A DNA stretch of 64,000 nucleotides from Neocallimastix lanati (nom. inval.). Lineage: Eukaryota > Neocallimastigomycota > Neocallimastigomycetes > Neocallimastigales > Neocallimastigaceae. Below, one piece after another: positions 21,501 to 33,510 of this stretch; the first letter of the stretch is position 1, and each line of letters opens with the position of its first letter. The notes beneath the pieces are model-generated. The model was not told where the DNA came from. It did no database searches and saw only the letters and a program-made list of their open reading frames with translations. The stretch is taken from NCBI GenBank assembly GCA_016946835.1, contig JACVTC010000145.1, positions 376,001 through 440,000 on the forward strand. The letters are read 5' to 3'. A program made the position numbers and the translations under genes.

Positions 21501-24500
21501 GTAATTTGGGAGTTTTACTCATAATATTACGTAAAAATAAGGGATAACGACCTAAACGTGTAGTTGGTCTTGCTAAAAAGCTTTCTATAGGTAAATGACG
21601 AAAACATGGAATTTTCTGACATTTCAACAAAAATTTATCAAGTAAAGGATTACGATCTCTTTGAATTTGTAATTCTTGTTTAGCTGATGGTTGATTTTTA
21701 CCATATTGAAGATAACAAGAGAATTGAGTAACATAATCTCGAACTACATCCCCTATAGATTCTAAGATAGGTTTTCTTTTTTGTACTTTACGAAGATTTT
21801 CATAAAATATTCTATTAACTTTATAAATTGTTTCCATATTACTAAAAACTTTATCAACAAATTTTGTATCAATTCCACGAACTTTACCAGCACGTAATGG
21901 TTCAATCATATACTTAATAACATATTGTAGATCAAGAGTATATTCTTTTTCTGAAAGTATAAATTCATAAATACTTTCTTGACGTCTGATTTCCTCTAAT
22001 TTCAATTTATTGACATAAAATTTACCAATTGAAGTTGACCAATTTGTTTGTAAAGCTATTGTAGCATCCATATCAGAAAAACGATTTTTAATCATATCCT
22101 TTGTTACTGACTCCATCATTCTTTTTCTTGGACAAGTACAAGAATAACATGGTGAGTCTTTAGTACAAGTAGGAGAATAACATTGACACATATTCGTTAA
22201 AACACCACATGGATTTGATTCCTCTAATTCATTTTTACTACGTTCTGACAATTTTCTTAAAACTTTTTCTGTTAATAATATTAATTTATATAAAATAAAA
22301 TAAAAAATTATTTATTAAAATATTTAAAAAAAAAAAAAAAAAAAAAATTATATTTAAAAAGAAATTAATAATTAAAATAAAATTAAAAATAAAAATATAT
22401 ATATATAAATAATAATAATAATAGTAATAAAAGTAATAATAATAAAATTAATAAAATATTGAAATTATTATTTTAAAATTTTATTTCAATATTAAAATCA
22501 ATATATAAATATATATATATAAAACTCTATATATATATTAACTATTTGTTATTTTCTATATAATAAATTGAATATGATTCTAATTTTTTTTTTTTTATTT
22601 AATTTTATAATCATTTATACCTCTTTTTTCAGAACTCATATATGCAGTTTCTTTTCGTTCTAAAATGGCAATAGGTTTTGCTAAGTCTTTAAATTGATAA
22701 TAATAATGACGAGAATCGATAAGTTTATGAAGATAAATGACATCATGAAACATTCCTTTTTCTTCTAAAATTTGACCAACTGTTTGTGCTATTTTTCTAT
22801 CTCTATTTCCTAAAATGATTGAAAAGGTAGTAATTGCATCATAACCTGAAAAACTATCTATATATTCAATTGAATCTTTAACATGTTTAACTAATGGAAT
22901 CATTTTACGGAATTTTGAAGCAATTTCTGATAAATTTGCAGAATGATAAATTAATGGAAATCTTTCTCTTATATCGTTAAGATGATAAACATAATCATCT
23001 ATATATTCTTCTTTTATAATAGAAGAACTATTAGATATATCCAATCTTTCTTTATTTTGATTTTTTTTATCATAATTTAAATATTTTATTTCTGAAGGAG
23101 GGGTTAACATTTGATTTGACATACTTGAAATATTATTATTATATGTAGAAGGTCTGTCCAATGAAGCATCTGAATAATACTCCTCTTGAGCTAAAATATT
23201 ATGTATTTAATAAATTATTATAAATATTATATAAATATAAATAATAAAAAAAATAATAAAGTTAATTATTAAAATATTTAAATGAATTAATTTATAATAT
23301 ATAATGACATAAAATAAACATAATAAAAGTATTGAATATACGAAGTAAAATAAATAAATAAAAAATATAAATTATATTAATTATATATTAGTATTAACCT
23401 TTTTTTGAATAATTAAATGACTGATTTGAATTCATATTTGAATAATTATTATTTGTCAAGTTTTGAGATGAAAGTTTATTATTAGTATCATGGGTACTGT
23501 CATAACTATATTCTGATGATATGTCGGATGAACTACTAAGTAATTCTTTAAAATCTTGATTGAAAAGTTTTTTTACATCATCACTAAGCATACTCAACAA
23601 AGCCTGATTGGCACGATCAGCACAAGATAAAATATTGTTATTTTCTTCAACAACTCTCATTTTTGAATTTTCATTTTTTTCAGATTTATTCAACCAGGAT
23701 TTTGATAAATCATTCATTGAATTATGTTCATTATTTTCATTATTTTGATTATAATTATTATTAGCAGTATTTTGTGCGTTCTGGTAAATTAAATCATCAT
23801 TATTATTATATTCATAATTTAATTCGTAAGATAATGAATTAATTACATTATCTTTTGGCAATTCTTTCTTTTCAATTCTATTAATATTATTTACATAACC
23901 TCTTTTATAATCAAGAGTATCCATATTAAAACGATTATAATTTAAATTAATTTGAGACTCTTCATTATCTATTGACTTTAATTCATATGTTAGACGTTCC
24001 AATTCTTCAATAGCATTATTATTAGAAGAAAGATAATTGGAATGAATAAAATTATTATCTTTTACTTCATTTTTTTCTATATAGTAATTTATTTTATTAA
24101 TTACTTCATTGATATCCTCAATATCAATACTAACATCACTATCATTTATATTAAATTTTGCTTCTTCAATACAATCAATTTCATCATAATTTTCATTAAT
24201 AATATCATTAGTCAGCCATTTGGAAGAATTTCTTGATTCATATAAATCAGAATCATTTATATTTTCATCATAATTGTAATATTTATCATTTTCAATATTA
24301 TCATTATTATAATTATTAATACTGTCTGTATAATTATTAATTTGATTATTACCATTATCATTATAATGGCTATTATCGTCTATAAAATTTTTAGTGTATT
24401 TACTATCATTATTATCATTATCGTTTATATATTTAATTTGAATATTATTATTATTAATATTATCGTCTATAAAATTATTAGATTGAATATTATTATTATT

Positions 24501-24776
24501 GTCTAAAAAATTATTAAATTGAATATTATTATTATTATTATTATTATTACTGTCAATATAATTATTAATTACATTATTATTAATATTATTATTAACATTA
24601 TTACTACTGTTAATAATATTATTATTGTTATTGTTATTTTTGAAATTTTCTAATCTTAATTTATTTATTGCATTACTATTTATAATTTTATTGAAATATT
24701 CTTCATTGAAACAAATATCGTTAGATATTGGAAGAGAAGACACTCTCTTATTAATTTTTTTCTCATTATTCTGCAT
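18531..24776 (-). CDS. Rho guanine-nucleotide exchange factor, DEP-DH-PH-CNH, Rom2/Rgf-like (1818 aa, four exons)
   Basis: Joined exons 24776..23399, 23190..22621, 22268..20661 and 20431..18531 give one 5457-nt frame; phases match at all three junctions. Domains in order: Asn-rich disordered N-terminus (1-460); DEP domain in exon 2 (about 545-650); a Cys-rich motif CQCYSPTCTKDSPCYSC at the start of exon 3; DH/RhoGEF domain (about 740-945, starting RRQESIYEFILSEKEYTLDL); PH domain (about 960-1120); CNH domain split by intron 3 (about 1135-1430, with SLGSCDGRFLLC and KIFEPRN); then a Ser/Asn tail including a His-Asn repeat. This architecture is that of fungal Rom1/Rom2 and Rgf proteins, which load GTP on Rho1 at the plasma membrane to drive wall synthesis and actin polarity. 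That function is inferred from the family. The N-terminal exon carries no recognised domain, so the true start is less certain than the rest. Confidence 0.9.
20432..20660 (-). other. Intron 3 of the Rho-GEF gene
   Basis: 229 bp. Canonical donor TATCAA|GTAAGT, acceptor ATATTTAG|ATCATAATG. The joined protein reads FILSNHNVYTYSLSLI, continuing the CNH beta-propeller pattern. A nearer AG at the TATAG upstream of TTTATC is out of phase. Confidence 0.85.
22269..22620 (-). other. Intron 2 of the Rho-GEF gene
   Basis: 352 bp. Donor AAAAGAG|GTATAA, acceptor ATTAACAG|AAAAAG. The split codon is G+AA (Glu), followed by KVLRKLSERSK. It contains an A-run at 22325-22346 and short AAT repeats. Confidence 0.75.
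23191..23398 (-). other. Intron 1 of the Rho-GEF gene
   Basis: 208 bp. Donor AAAAAAG|GTTAAT, acceptor TATTTTAG|CTCAAG. Phase 1 on both sides: the exon 1 G joins CT to make Ala, followed by QEEYYSDASLD, which continues open into the DEP exon. Confidence 0.75.
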
Positions 24777-27669
24777 TTTTAAATTTTCATAAATATTAAT
24801 TTAAATACACTTCAATAAATATTTATATATTCATATAAATTTATATATTTAAATAATATACTTTTAATTATTTATTATATATATTAAATAATAAGAAAAA
24901 TTAAAGAAAAAAAAAAGTATATATATAATAACAATAATAATACTCTTCTGTTTATACTTTAATTATTTCAATCATTTAAATTGTTATTTTTTTTTAATAT
25001 AAATAAACTTTTTACGTCTATACTTTAATTATTTCAATCATTTATATTGTTATTTTTTTTTATTTTAATATAAATAAACCAATTTTTATAAATTTTTTTA
25101 TTTCATTAACTAATATTATTTAATAATAATTATATTCTTAAAAGTAGAGTTTCATATCATTATAATTTTAAATATTCCTTTACAAATAAAAAATAAATTT
25201 ATTTTTTATTATTTTTTTTTTATCAAACTACATTAAAATTATTGAAACTTTTATAAATATTTTTATATATAATAATTTTTTTTTTTTAAAATATTTAATA
25301 TAAATGTTTATATAAAATTTTTTTTTTAGAATATTTAACTATATATTTAATTAACAAATAAATTAAGAACTTTTATTTCTTTTATTTAAAATTATAATCT
25401 TTATTTAAGTTTATATGAAATAAATAATAAAATAATATATATAAATATAAATATAAATATAAATAAAAATATAAATATAAATATAAATATAAATATATAA
25501 AAATAAAAATAATATGTATCTATCCAACAATATATAAATAATTAATTATCCAATATAACATTAATTTTTGTTAACCAATAGAAATAGAAATATGAATAGA
25601 AATAAAACTACACTGTAATAGTGTAAATTAAAATTTCTTATTTTTAATTTTATAACTTTATTTATTTATTTATTTAGTAATTTATTTATTTAATTATTTA
25701 TTTAATAATTTATATATATATATTTATTTACTTATTTATTTATTTATTTTTTGTTTATTTATATATATTGTATAAAATTTTCAATATATGTTAATATATT
25801 ATTACACAGTATATTATAATATATTTTTGTGTTTAAAAAATGGTATACTATAACTTCAATAATTTAAAATATTATATTATTTTATTTTATTTAGATAGAT
25901 GCAAAGAATTCCTTTCATTTATTATATTATTTTTATTGAAATTAATATTTTACAATAAAATAATAATAAATAAAATAAAAATAAAAAATCATTAATATTA
26001 TATTTACAATTTAATAGGGATATACAGTTAATAATCAAAAAGAATCACAATCAAAGATAAACCTAAATAGAAAATAAATCTTTTAGATTTTATTATTAAA
26101 AATATTCATTTTAACTGAAGAATAAATATATAAATTTATTATTTATTATTTTTTGATTAATAAATAAAAATATTCATTTTAACTGAAGAAGAATAAATAT
26201 ATAAATTTATTATTTATTATTTGATTAATAAATAAATAAAGTTAAATTGACAGCTAGTATAAATTTAATCTTAAGTTATTCGAATTAAATTTAAACCAGT
26301 CATCACTTTAAGTATAAATTAATTTAAGACAATTAATAATAATAATTTTTTTTGTTGATTTCGATTAATAAAAAACATATTTTTTATTTATTGAAAATAT
26401 TATATTATCAGTATAAATAAAATATCTTTAATAATGTTTAGAATGTAAATGTAATATTCCAAATTATAATGCTATATATTTTATATTTTTATTTTATATT
26501 ATTTAAAATTTTCCAATTATATATTAAAATTTTAAGGGGCAACTACAACACCTAAAGATTATAATAAAGAGCATTAAATTTATGTATTTTAAAATTTTAA
26601 ACAAATTTATTACTTTGAAATTATTTGTTTTTATAACCATTAACATTAATGTTTAAAATAATAATTAACGAAATATTTTATAATTATTTATTCAATAATG
26701 TTCCTTAACTATAGTATTTTCTTGAAACTTTCTGAAGTACTTCTGTGTATCAGAAAATTTTAATATTGAAAAATTTTTATTGATTCATAATATATTAGAA
26801 TATATTGTAATATATATTAATTTGAAAAAATTAAAATAAACTATTATTGAATTTAAAATTGAAATTTTTGCTGAATGAGTTTTATAAAAACTGTCTAAAT
26901 AATTCTCTATTAAATTTTTGTTATAAAATATGTAAAATGGGAGTAAAATAATATAATTTTTATATAATAAAATTAATTTTTTACTAGTTATGAATTAATA
27001 ATTTCGAAAATTGATTTAAAAATTTTTTATATTGAAATAGTACTGGTACGGTTGAAAATATCTTTATTTTGGAAAATTTTATTGATATCTTTTTTATTTT
27101 TATATGAGTAATTTAGTATATTGATAAAAGATAATTATATAAAATATTTTAAACGAAATAAATAATCATTAAGGTCTTGTGAGTATTTTACATTCAATTG
27201 AAATTTAAAATGTTGAACTTTAAAATTTTGAAAAAAATTATAGTAATAAACTTTATTTATTAATAATTTTTATTAATAAATTGATTATTAAATTTTTGAA
27301 AAAAAATTTTATAATTAAATTTATGTTGAAAAAAAAAAACAAAATTTGAATAAAATACTGTGCTAAAAATTGATAAAATGTGATATAATAACAGAATAAA
27401 ATCTAATTACTTTGTTATATCTTTTGAAAATAGAATCTAAAAAAGTTTAAAATTTTATTTATTATTACTTATTGATTATTTAATTATTTGAGTAATTAAT
27501 TGTTAATAATATTGAGAATTTTAGAATAATTTTTGAATAAATTTTTAATAAAAATTTTGAAATTGAAAAATCAGATTTAATTGTTAATAATTATTTTTCC
27601 ATAATAGTATAATTTATCAATTATTCTAAATTAGATTTGAGCTCAACTTTTGAATTAATAATTTATCTT
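24777..27669. other. Gene-poor AT-rich region upstream of the Rho-GEF gene
   Basis: No open gene on either strand. Local duplications: about 63 bp at 24951-25014 and 25018-25080 (TTTATACTTTAATTATTTCAATCATTT), and about 70 bp at 26092-26160 and 26161-26235 (TATTCATTTTAACTGAAGAA). (ATAAAT)n occupies 25440-25500 and (TTTA)n 25660-25750. The segment 26530-27660 has more mixed composition but only stop-filled frames; it may be older transposon sequence belonging with the RNase H and RT scraps that follow. Confidence 0.55.
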
Positions 27670-27790
27670 ATTTTACTACATCCAAATCTAGAAATATCAT
27701 ACATTATTGAATGTGATGCAAATAATTATGCAATTGATAATGGTAAATTGTAGGCTGTTGTTTATTATCAAGAAGTTTAAACAATACTTT
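27670..27790 (+). pseudogene. gypsy RNase H fragment (relic)
   Basis: The plus-strand frame reads HPNLEISYIIECDANNYAI followed after a stop by AVVYYQEV. This matches the start of Ty3/gypsy RNase H, where an aspartate in an ECDAS-type motif begins the active site. It is too short and interrupted to be functional. Confidence 0.6.
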
Positions 27791-27884
27791 GATAAATTAT
27801 TCTATTATAGAAAAATAATTGTTATCAATTATATATACTTTTTCAATTTCAAAAATTTTATCAATATAGTTTATAAAAATTTAG

Positions 27885-28340
27885 TAAAATAATCTACACC
27901 TCTAACTTTTTCTATTATTGCAGATATTAATGGAATAGGATGTGAATTTCTTATGGTTACTTCATTTAATTTCTTATAGTCCACTCATAGTCTTAAAGTG
28001 CAGTTTTTCTTCTTTTAAATTAATATCGGAAAAACCCAGTAGGTGATTTAGATAACCTAATAAAACTTTTTTTTTTTTTTTATATTTATTTTAAATATTC
28101 TTTTAAAGGTTTTGATTCTTCATCAAAAATAAGGTAGGTTGGACCGCGATATAAAGTAGTAGTAACTTTTTGGAGTACAATTTTTCGGTAAACCGGACGA
28201 TGTAGTGGTAATTTATCAGTTTTTTTTTTTGCTAAAAACAATAGAAACATCTCTATTTTATGAAGGAATATCTTCTATTTTATCTTCTTCAGTTTCAACA
28301 TCTTTTTCATCAAAATATTCTTATAATAAATATTTTACTA
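27885..28340 (-). pseudogene. gypsy protease/RT junction and RT N-terminus (relic)
   Basis: Minus-strand frames read KLPLHRP, then GPTYLIFDEESKPLKEYLK, FIRLSKSPTGF, and WVDYKKLNEVTIRNSHPIPLI. These are the ordered blocks at the N-terminus of Ty3/gypsy reverse transcriptase. Stops and a T-run at 28069-28082 interrupt it. It lies head-on to the plus-strand RNase H scrap at 27670. Confidence 0.75.
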
Positions 28341-29435
28341 ACATATTTTATAATAATCTATTTTATATTTTTTATTAATATTCCATAATTAAAATTTATT
28401 AATATTTTTATAATAAATGCTGTATTGATATCTTATATTATTATTATTATTATTATTAATTTTAATATATTTTACTAATTTCTTAAAATTTCTTTATTAA
28501 ATACTATATATAGTCTAATAATGATTACATTAATATCTATACTGCTTCAATCATAATTTTCCTTTTTTCCTACACTGGACTTTCCCTTCCAAAATAAAAT
28601 CTTAGTAAATATAGAAATATTTCTTTCTGCATAATTTAAATTAATAAATCAGAATAGTAAATATTTCTTTCTGCATAATTTAAATAAATAAATCAGAATA
28701 GTAAAGATTAATAAATAATAAATGAAATATCATAATAATTGAATAAAGAAATAAAATATAAAATATTAAAAGTTTCTTTATAAAATTATAAATTTATTTT
28801 TAATTCTCAATAATAAAATAGTTAAATCGACAATAATAGAATAGTTGATAATAAAACAAGCAATATTAAAATATTAGATGAAAAAATGAAATAATTAAAA
28901 TAATTAATTATATTAATATCAAAATGGAATGATAATTAATTAGATTAATAAATTAAATAATAAAAATAATATTAATAATAATAATAATAATTGAGATTGA
29001 GATTAACATAATAACAAAGTAATAATTAGTAACTAAAAATTCATCTAATATAAAAGGAAGATAATTTTCTTTCTACTATAAAATCGAACAATAAATTTTA
29101 TTGTTTCAGTTTGATCTAATCAATAAATTAATTCCTTTAACTAAATAATTATAAGTAAAAATAATAATTATTCAATTAAAGGAATTAATTTATGGATTGG
29201 AACATATAAGTGTTCACACATCAATTTTAGTATTCGTTACAAATATCATTTCCAAAAATAAAAATATATATTTATTATTATTTATAACTTTTTATTATTA
29301 TGTCGTTTCTATAATATTTTATAAAAGATTATATTCATAATAATAATAATATTAATAATATTGATTAAAAAAAAATAATTTTAATGTTAATATTTAAGAA
29401 AATATTCCATTTTTCATAGAAAACCAAATAATAAT
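28341..29435. other. AT-rich intergenic region
   Basis: No gene seen. A tandem duplication of about 51 bp (ATTTCTTTCTGCATAATTTAAA...CAGAATAGTAAA) occupies 28617-28710. Imperfect inverted segments (TCAATTAAAGGAATTAATTTAT at 29170 and AATAAATTAATTCCTTTAAC at 29121) could form a hairpin of about 20 bp. Confidence 0.55.
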
Positions 29436-29437
29436 AA

Positions 29438-29618
<181 letters not shown>

Positions 29619-29635
29619 GTAATATATGTTTTTTT

Positions 29636-29790
29636 TTTTTTATTTCTGGTATGTACCGCCCTTGTTTTCCGCCTCCCCCTCAAGGTATGGGAATATTTAA
29701 GTAGTCACCGCACTTTCGTATAATAATAAAAAAAAAAAAAAAAAAAAAGTGGTACGTTTTATGAAAGTATACTTCATAAAATGTGGGTTT
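29636..29790. other. Less AT-rich block with a 25-bp palindrome
   Basis: 29645-29715 contains CCGCCTCCCCCTCAAGG, unusually GC-rich for this window. After an A-run at 29731-29748 comes TTTTATGAAAGTATACTTCATAAAA (arms TTTTATGAA and TTCATAAAA, centre AGTATAC) at about 29757-29782. Role unknown. Confidence 0.55.
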
Positions 29791-30767
29791 TGAAGTTTTT
29801 AATGCATAAATAAATAAATAAATACATAATAACAATAAATAAATAATAACAATAATATTAAAATAATAATAATAAAATAATCATACTAATAAAATAATAA
29901 TAATAAAATAATAATAATAATAAAATAATAATAATAAAATAATAATAATAATAAAATAATAATAATAATAAAATAATAATAATAAAATAATAATAATAAT
30001 AAAATAGTTATAATAATTGATAAGATTCTTTGGTTCAGTTATGTAAAAAGTTATTTATTATAGATTTGTGAGAACTTTAGTACTGAAGTACTAAAGAACT
30101 TAAAATATTATAATACAAAATAAGTATAAATGAGTTAATAATCAATAAGTTTTTAAGTATTAAATAAAATATTTTCATCCCTTATATATTTGGTACAATA
30201 AAAAAACCGAATAATTAATGTTTATTTAAAGGTATAAAAGAATAAAAAATTAAAGAAAATTAACCAAATAAAACTACTTAATTATTTATATAGTAATTCA
30301 ATATTATTAGACAATAGGAATTAATGCAAAAGATTTTAAAATTACTATAAACTTATTAATTATCATTTATATATAGAAATATTAATAAAATATCATTGTA
30401 AAAAATTATATATATATTTGAAAACCCAGGTAATATACTAAATAAATAAATATAATAAACGAAATTCATATTTAAAAGTTAATTATAAAATATTAAAAAA
30501 ATAATTTCTTATAGCGAGAGAACTTCCAACTTTTTATATAAGGAAAACTCTGGGTTGGGAGAAAATACTCCATATAAATTAAGGAAGCACACATAGGGGT
30601 CGATCCAAAAACCTTAGTTATCAATATAATATAATTTAATATATATTAACTAATTTAATATTGTATTAATTATACATGTTAATTCATTAAATTATTAAAT
30701 TATGTAATATATAATAATTCATTAAAGTACTAACTAAGAGGATAAAAACTTGAAAAACTTAATAATA
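29791..30767. other. Repeat-rich intergenic region
   Basis: 29855-30005 is an array of TAATAATAAAA units of 10-16 bp with slight length variation. 30510-30640 is a less AT-rich block (GCGAGAGAACTTCC, GGGTTGGGAG, AGGGGTCGATCC). No coding sequence and no RNA fold could be established. Confidence 0.5.
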
Positions 30768-30799
30768 ATAACAATAATAACAATAATAACAACAACAAC

Positions 30800-30867
<68 letters not shown>
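30768..30867. repeat. (AAT)n/(AAC)n microsatellite
   Basis: A short ACAATAATAACAACAAC lead is followed by about 75 bp of AAT triplets. The 30871-31010 flank continues as imperfect AT-rich triplets; the encoded Ile-rich frame is not a gene. Confidence 0.9.
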
Positions 30868-30870
<3 letters not shown>

Positions 30871-31739
30871 GATTGATTACATTTATAATAACAATAATAA
30901 TGATATTAATAATAAAAAGATTTATTACATTTATAATGATAAAAATATTGATGATGATAATATTAATAATAATAGTAATAATAAGAAGAAGAATAAAGAT
31001 ATATTAATAATAAAAATAAAAGAAATAAAATTAATTTTTTATTTGTGGTGGAAATTATAACTTTTTTGGTGTTATAATTAAATTATTATATTTTTTTTTT
31101 ATAATTTTATTATTTTATTAATTTAATTAGATTTAAATTAATAATAAATAAAGTTTAATATTAAAAATTTGAAAAGATAATTCAATAAACATTTAATAAT
31201 GTGATATGAAATAGAAATAAAAACTCTAATTAATAATAAATTTATGTTAATAAAGAAATGTAGTAAAAGCATAAATTTATGTATTAATCTAGTTTTTATT
31301 GTATTTCTTATTAGAAATTAATTTATATATTTTTATTATTTAATTTTAACATTAATGAAAGTAAATTTAATATTTATACTTTAATATAGGAAAACTTTAT
31401 TATAGTAAATAATTATAAAAGAGAAAAATACTTAGAAATAGTTTTATTTCTTGGTCTAAGAAGGTAGATTAGTGTAATTCTTGAGATCAAAATATGAAAA
31501 TAAACATTAATTTTAGGAATAAATGTTAGTTTACATTTTTAATAATGATAAGTAAATGTAATTCTTCTAAATAAATAAAATTTAAATAAAATTATTTTTA
31601 TAAAACATATAAATTATATCCCCCAAATAAAGAATAAACCTTAAAAGAACCGAACCTGAACTTCGTACTTTATCAAATGTTTATAATTACAAAAAAAAAT
31701 TTTTTATTAATAATACTTTTATAACAAATTGAATATAAT
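30868..31739. other. AT-rich intergenic region
   Basis: Apart from degenerate triplets at the left edge I see nothing in it: no open frame, no palindrome and no repeat shared with other parts of the window. Confidence 0.5.
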
Positions 31740-32003
31740 TCATTATGTAATGTGGCGTTTCAAAATGCATTTACACAAATAAATATATTTATATACATAT
31801 AAAAATATAAATATATAAATATATAAATAATAATTTAATAAATGAGTTATTTTAAATATAAAATATAATTATTAATACTTTTTAATATATTAATTTTGAA
31901 TAGCTTATATTGTTTAGTTCAAAATATATAATAACAAAATTAATATGTAATAAATAATTAAATATATGTTAATATAATTAATTTTTTTATTATTACATTT
32001 TTA

Positions 32004-32225
32004 TTAATATCTTCAAAGTTTTAAAAAAATATTAAAATATCTTTATAATCAACTGTTATCCTTTTTTATAAACATTTAATATCTTCAAAGTTTTAAAAAA
32101 AATATTAAAATATTTTTATAATCAATTATTATTATTTTATATAAACATTTTAATATCATCATAGTTTTAAAAAAAATATTAAAATATCTTTACAATCAAA
32201 TATTATTATTTTTTATATATAACAT
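32004..32225 (+). repeat. Tandem repeat, about 73-bp unit, three copies
   Basis: Units start TAATATCTTCAAAG at 32004 and 32077, and TAATATCATCATAG at 32151, each followed by TTTTAAAAAAATATTAAAATATYTTTA. A partial, diverged fourth copy appears at about 33095-33150 on the other side of the palindrome. Confidence 0.85.
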
Positions 32226-32332
32226 ATAAGAATTATAATTTACAATATTTTATGTTTTAATTTAATTTTATATGTTTTTTTTTTTTTTTTTTTTTTATTT
32301 TTTTTTCTTAAAAAAAATATATAATATAAAAA

Positions 32333-32957
32333 AGAATCTATTTCGCATCGTGGCGTATTTTTGTATGTGGCTTGTTTTTTAATAATTAAATAAATAATAA
32401 ATATTCTTTTTTTTATATATATAATTTATTAATATTCAATCATAAAAATAATTTTTTATAATTCTATTTTAATAGAATATATTATTATTTCTTTTGAAAT
32501 AGTTATTTAATAATATATTTAATTGAAAAAATATATTATTATTTCTTAAATAATAATTATTTATATATTTATTTATGATTGTATAAAATATCTTAAAGAT
32601 TCATGGCTTTATTTAAACAATATTTATACGCCACATTGAGAAATGCACAATTGCAATACACGATCCCCATCGTTTTCACAATGTGGCTTATTATATTAAT
32701 AAAATAAAACAACACATTTTTAATATATTCTATACAATCATAAAAAAATTTGTAAATAATGATTATTTCAAATGAAATAGTAATATATTCTATTAAAAAA
32801 GAATTATAAAAAATTATATTTATAATTGATTATTAATAAATTATATATATAAAAAAGAGTATTTATTATTTATTTAATTATTTTTTATTTAATTATTATT
32901 TATTAATTTATTTTTTAAAAATAAGCCACATACGAAAATACGCCATATTGAGATTCT
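32333..32957. repeat. Foldback element: 625-bp inverted repeat with a nested palindrome
   Basis: The left end (AGAATCT...GTGGCGTATTTTTGTATGTGGCTT) and the reverse complement of the right end (AGAATCT...ATGGCGTATTTTCGTATGTGGCTT) align, and homology continues inward for almost 300 bp per arm with small indels (ATTCT...TTTAATAGAATATATTA in both arms). The centre, 32630-32690, is itself an inverted repeat bounded by GCCACATTG and CAATGTGGC. No transposase ORF is present, so it resembles a non-autonomous foldback or MITE-type element. The whole unit could form one long hairpin. Confidence 0.85.
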
Positions 32958-33301
32958 CAAAAAAATATTTAAAAAAAGATTTACACTAATATAAACTATA
33001 TAAACCCAAACGAATTTTTAATATTATAGAAAATATAATATATATTTAATATAATATTTACATATATATATATTTTCATAAGTTTTTCAATAACATAAAA
33101 ATTTTTAAAAAATATTAAAATATCTTTATAACCAAATATTATTAATTATTTTATTCATAATTAGTATTATATTTTTATTAATATCTTATTCATTTATTAA
33201 TTTATTCATAATTAGTATTTTAATTTCCTCTTTATGCCACTTTTAGAAATGCAACCTTACTAAATGTAACACTCCTTTTTAAATTAAAATGAAATACTTT
33301 C

Positions 33302-33510
33302 AATAATTAATAAAGTTATTATTATAAATTAAAAAGATATATTTTAATAAAAAATAATAATTAATAAAGTTATTATAAATTAAAAAGATATATATTATAA
33401 ATATAATAATTAATAAAGTTAGTATAAATTAAAAAGATATATATTAAAAAATATAATAATTAATAAAGTTATTATAAATTAAAAAGATATATATTAAAAA
33501 AATTTATGTT
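33302..33510 (+). repeat. Tandem repeat, about 50-54-bp unit, four copies
   Basis: The unit AATAATTAATAAAGTTATTATAAATTAAAAAGATATAT (written here across its two halves AATAATTAATAAAG and TTAAAAAGATATAT) starts at about 33302, 33356, 33405 and 33455. Copies differ mainly in length of the A/T spacer. Confidence 0.85.

Noticed and set aside
30590-30620. AGGGGTCGATCC, reminiscent of a tRNA T-loop
   Set aside because: No 7-bp acceptor stem, D-arm or anticodon arm could be drawn around it at the right spacing.
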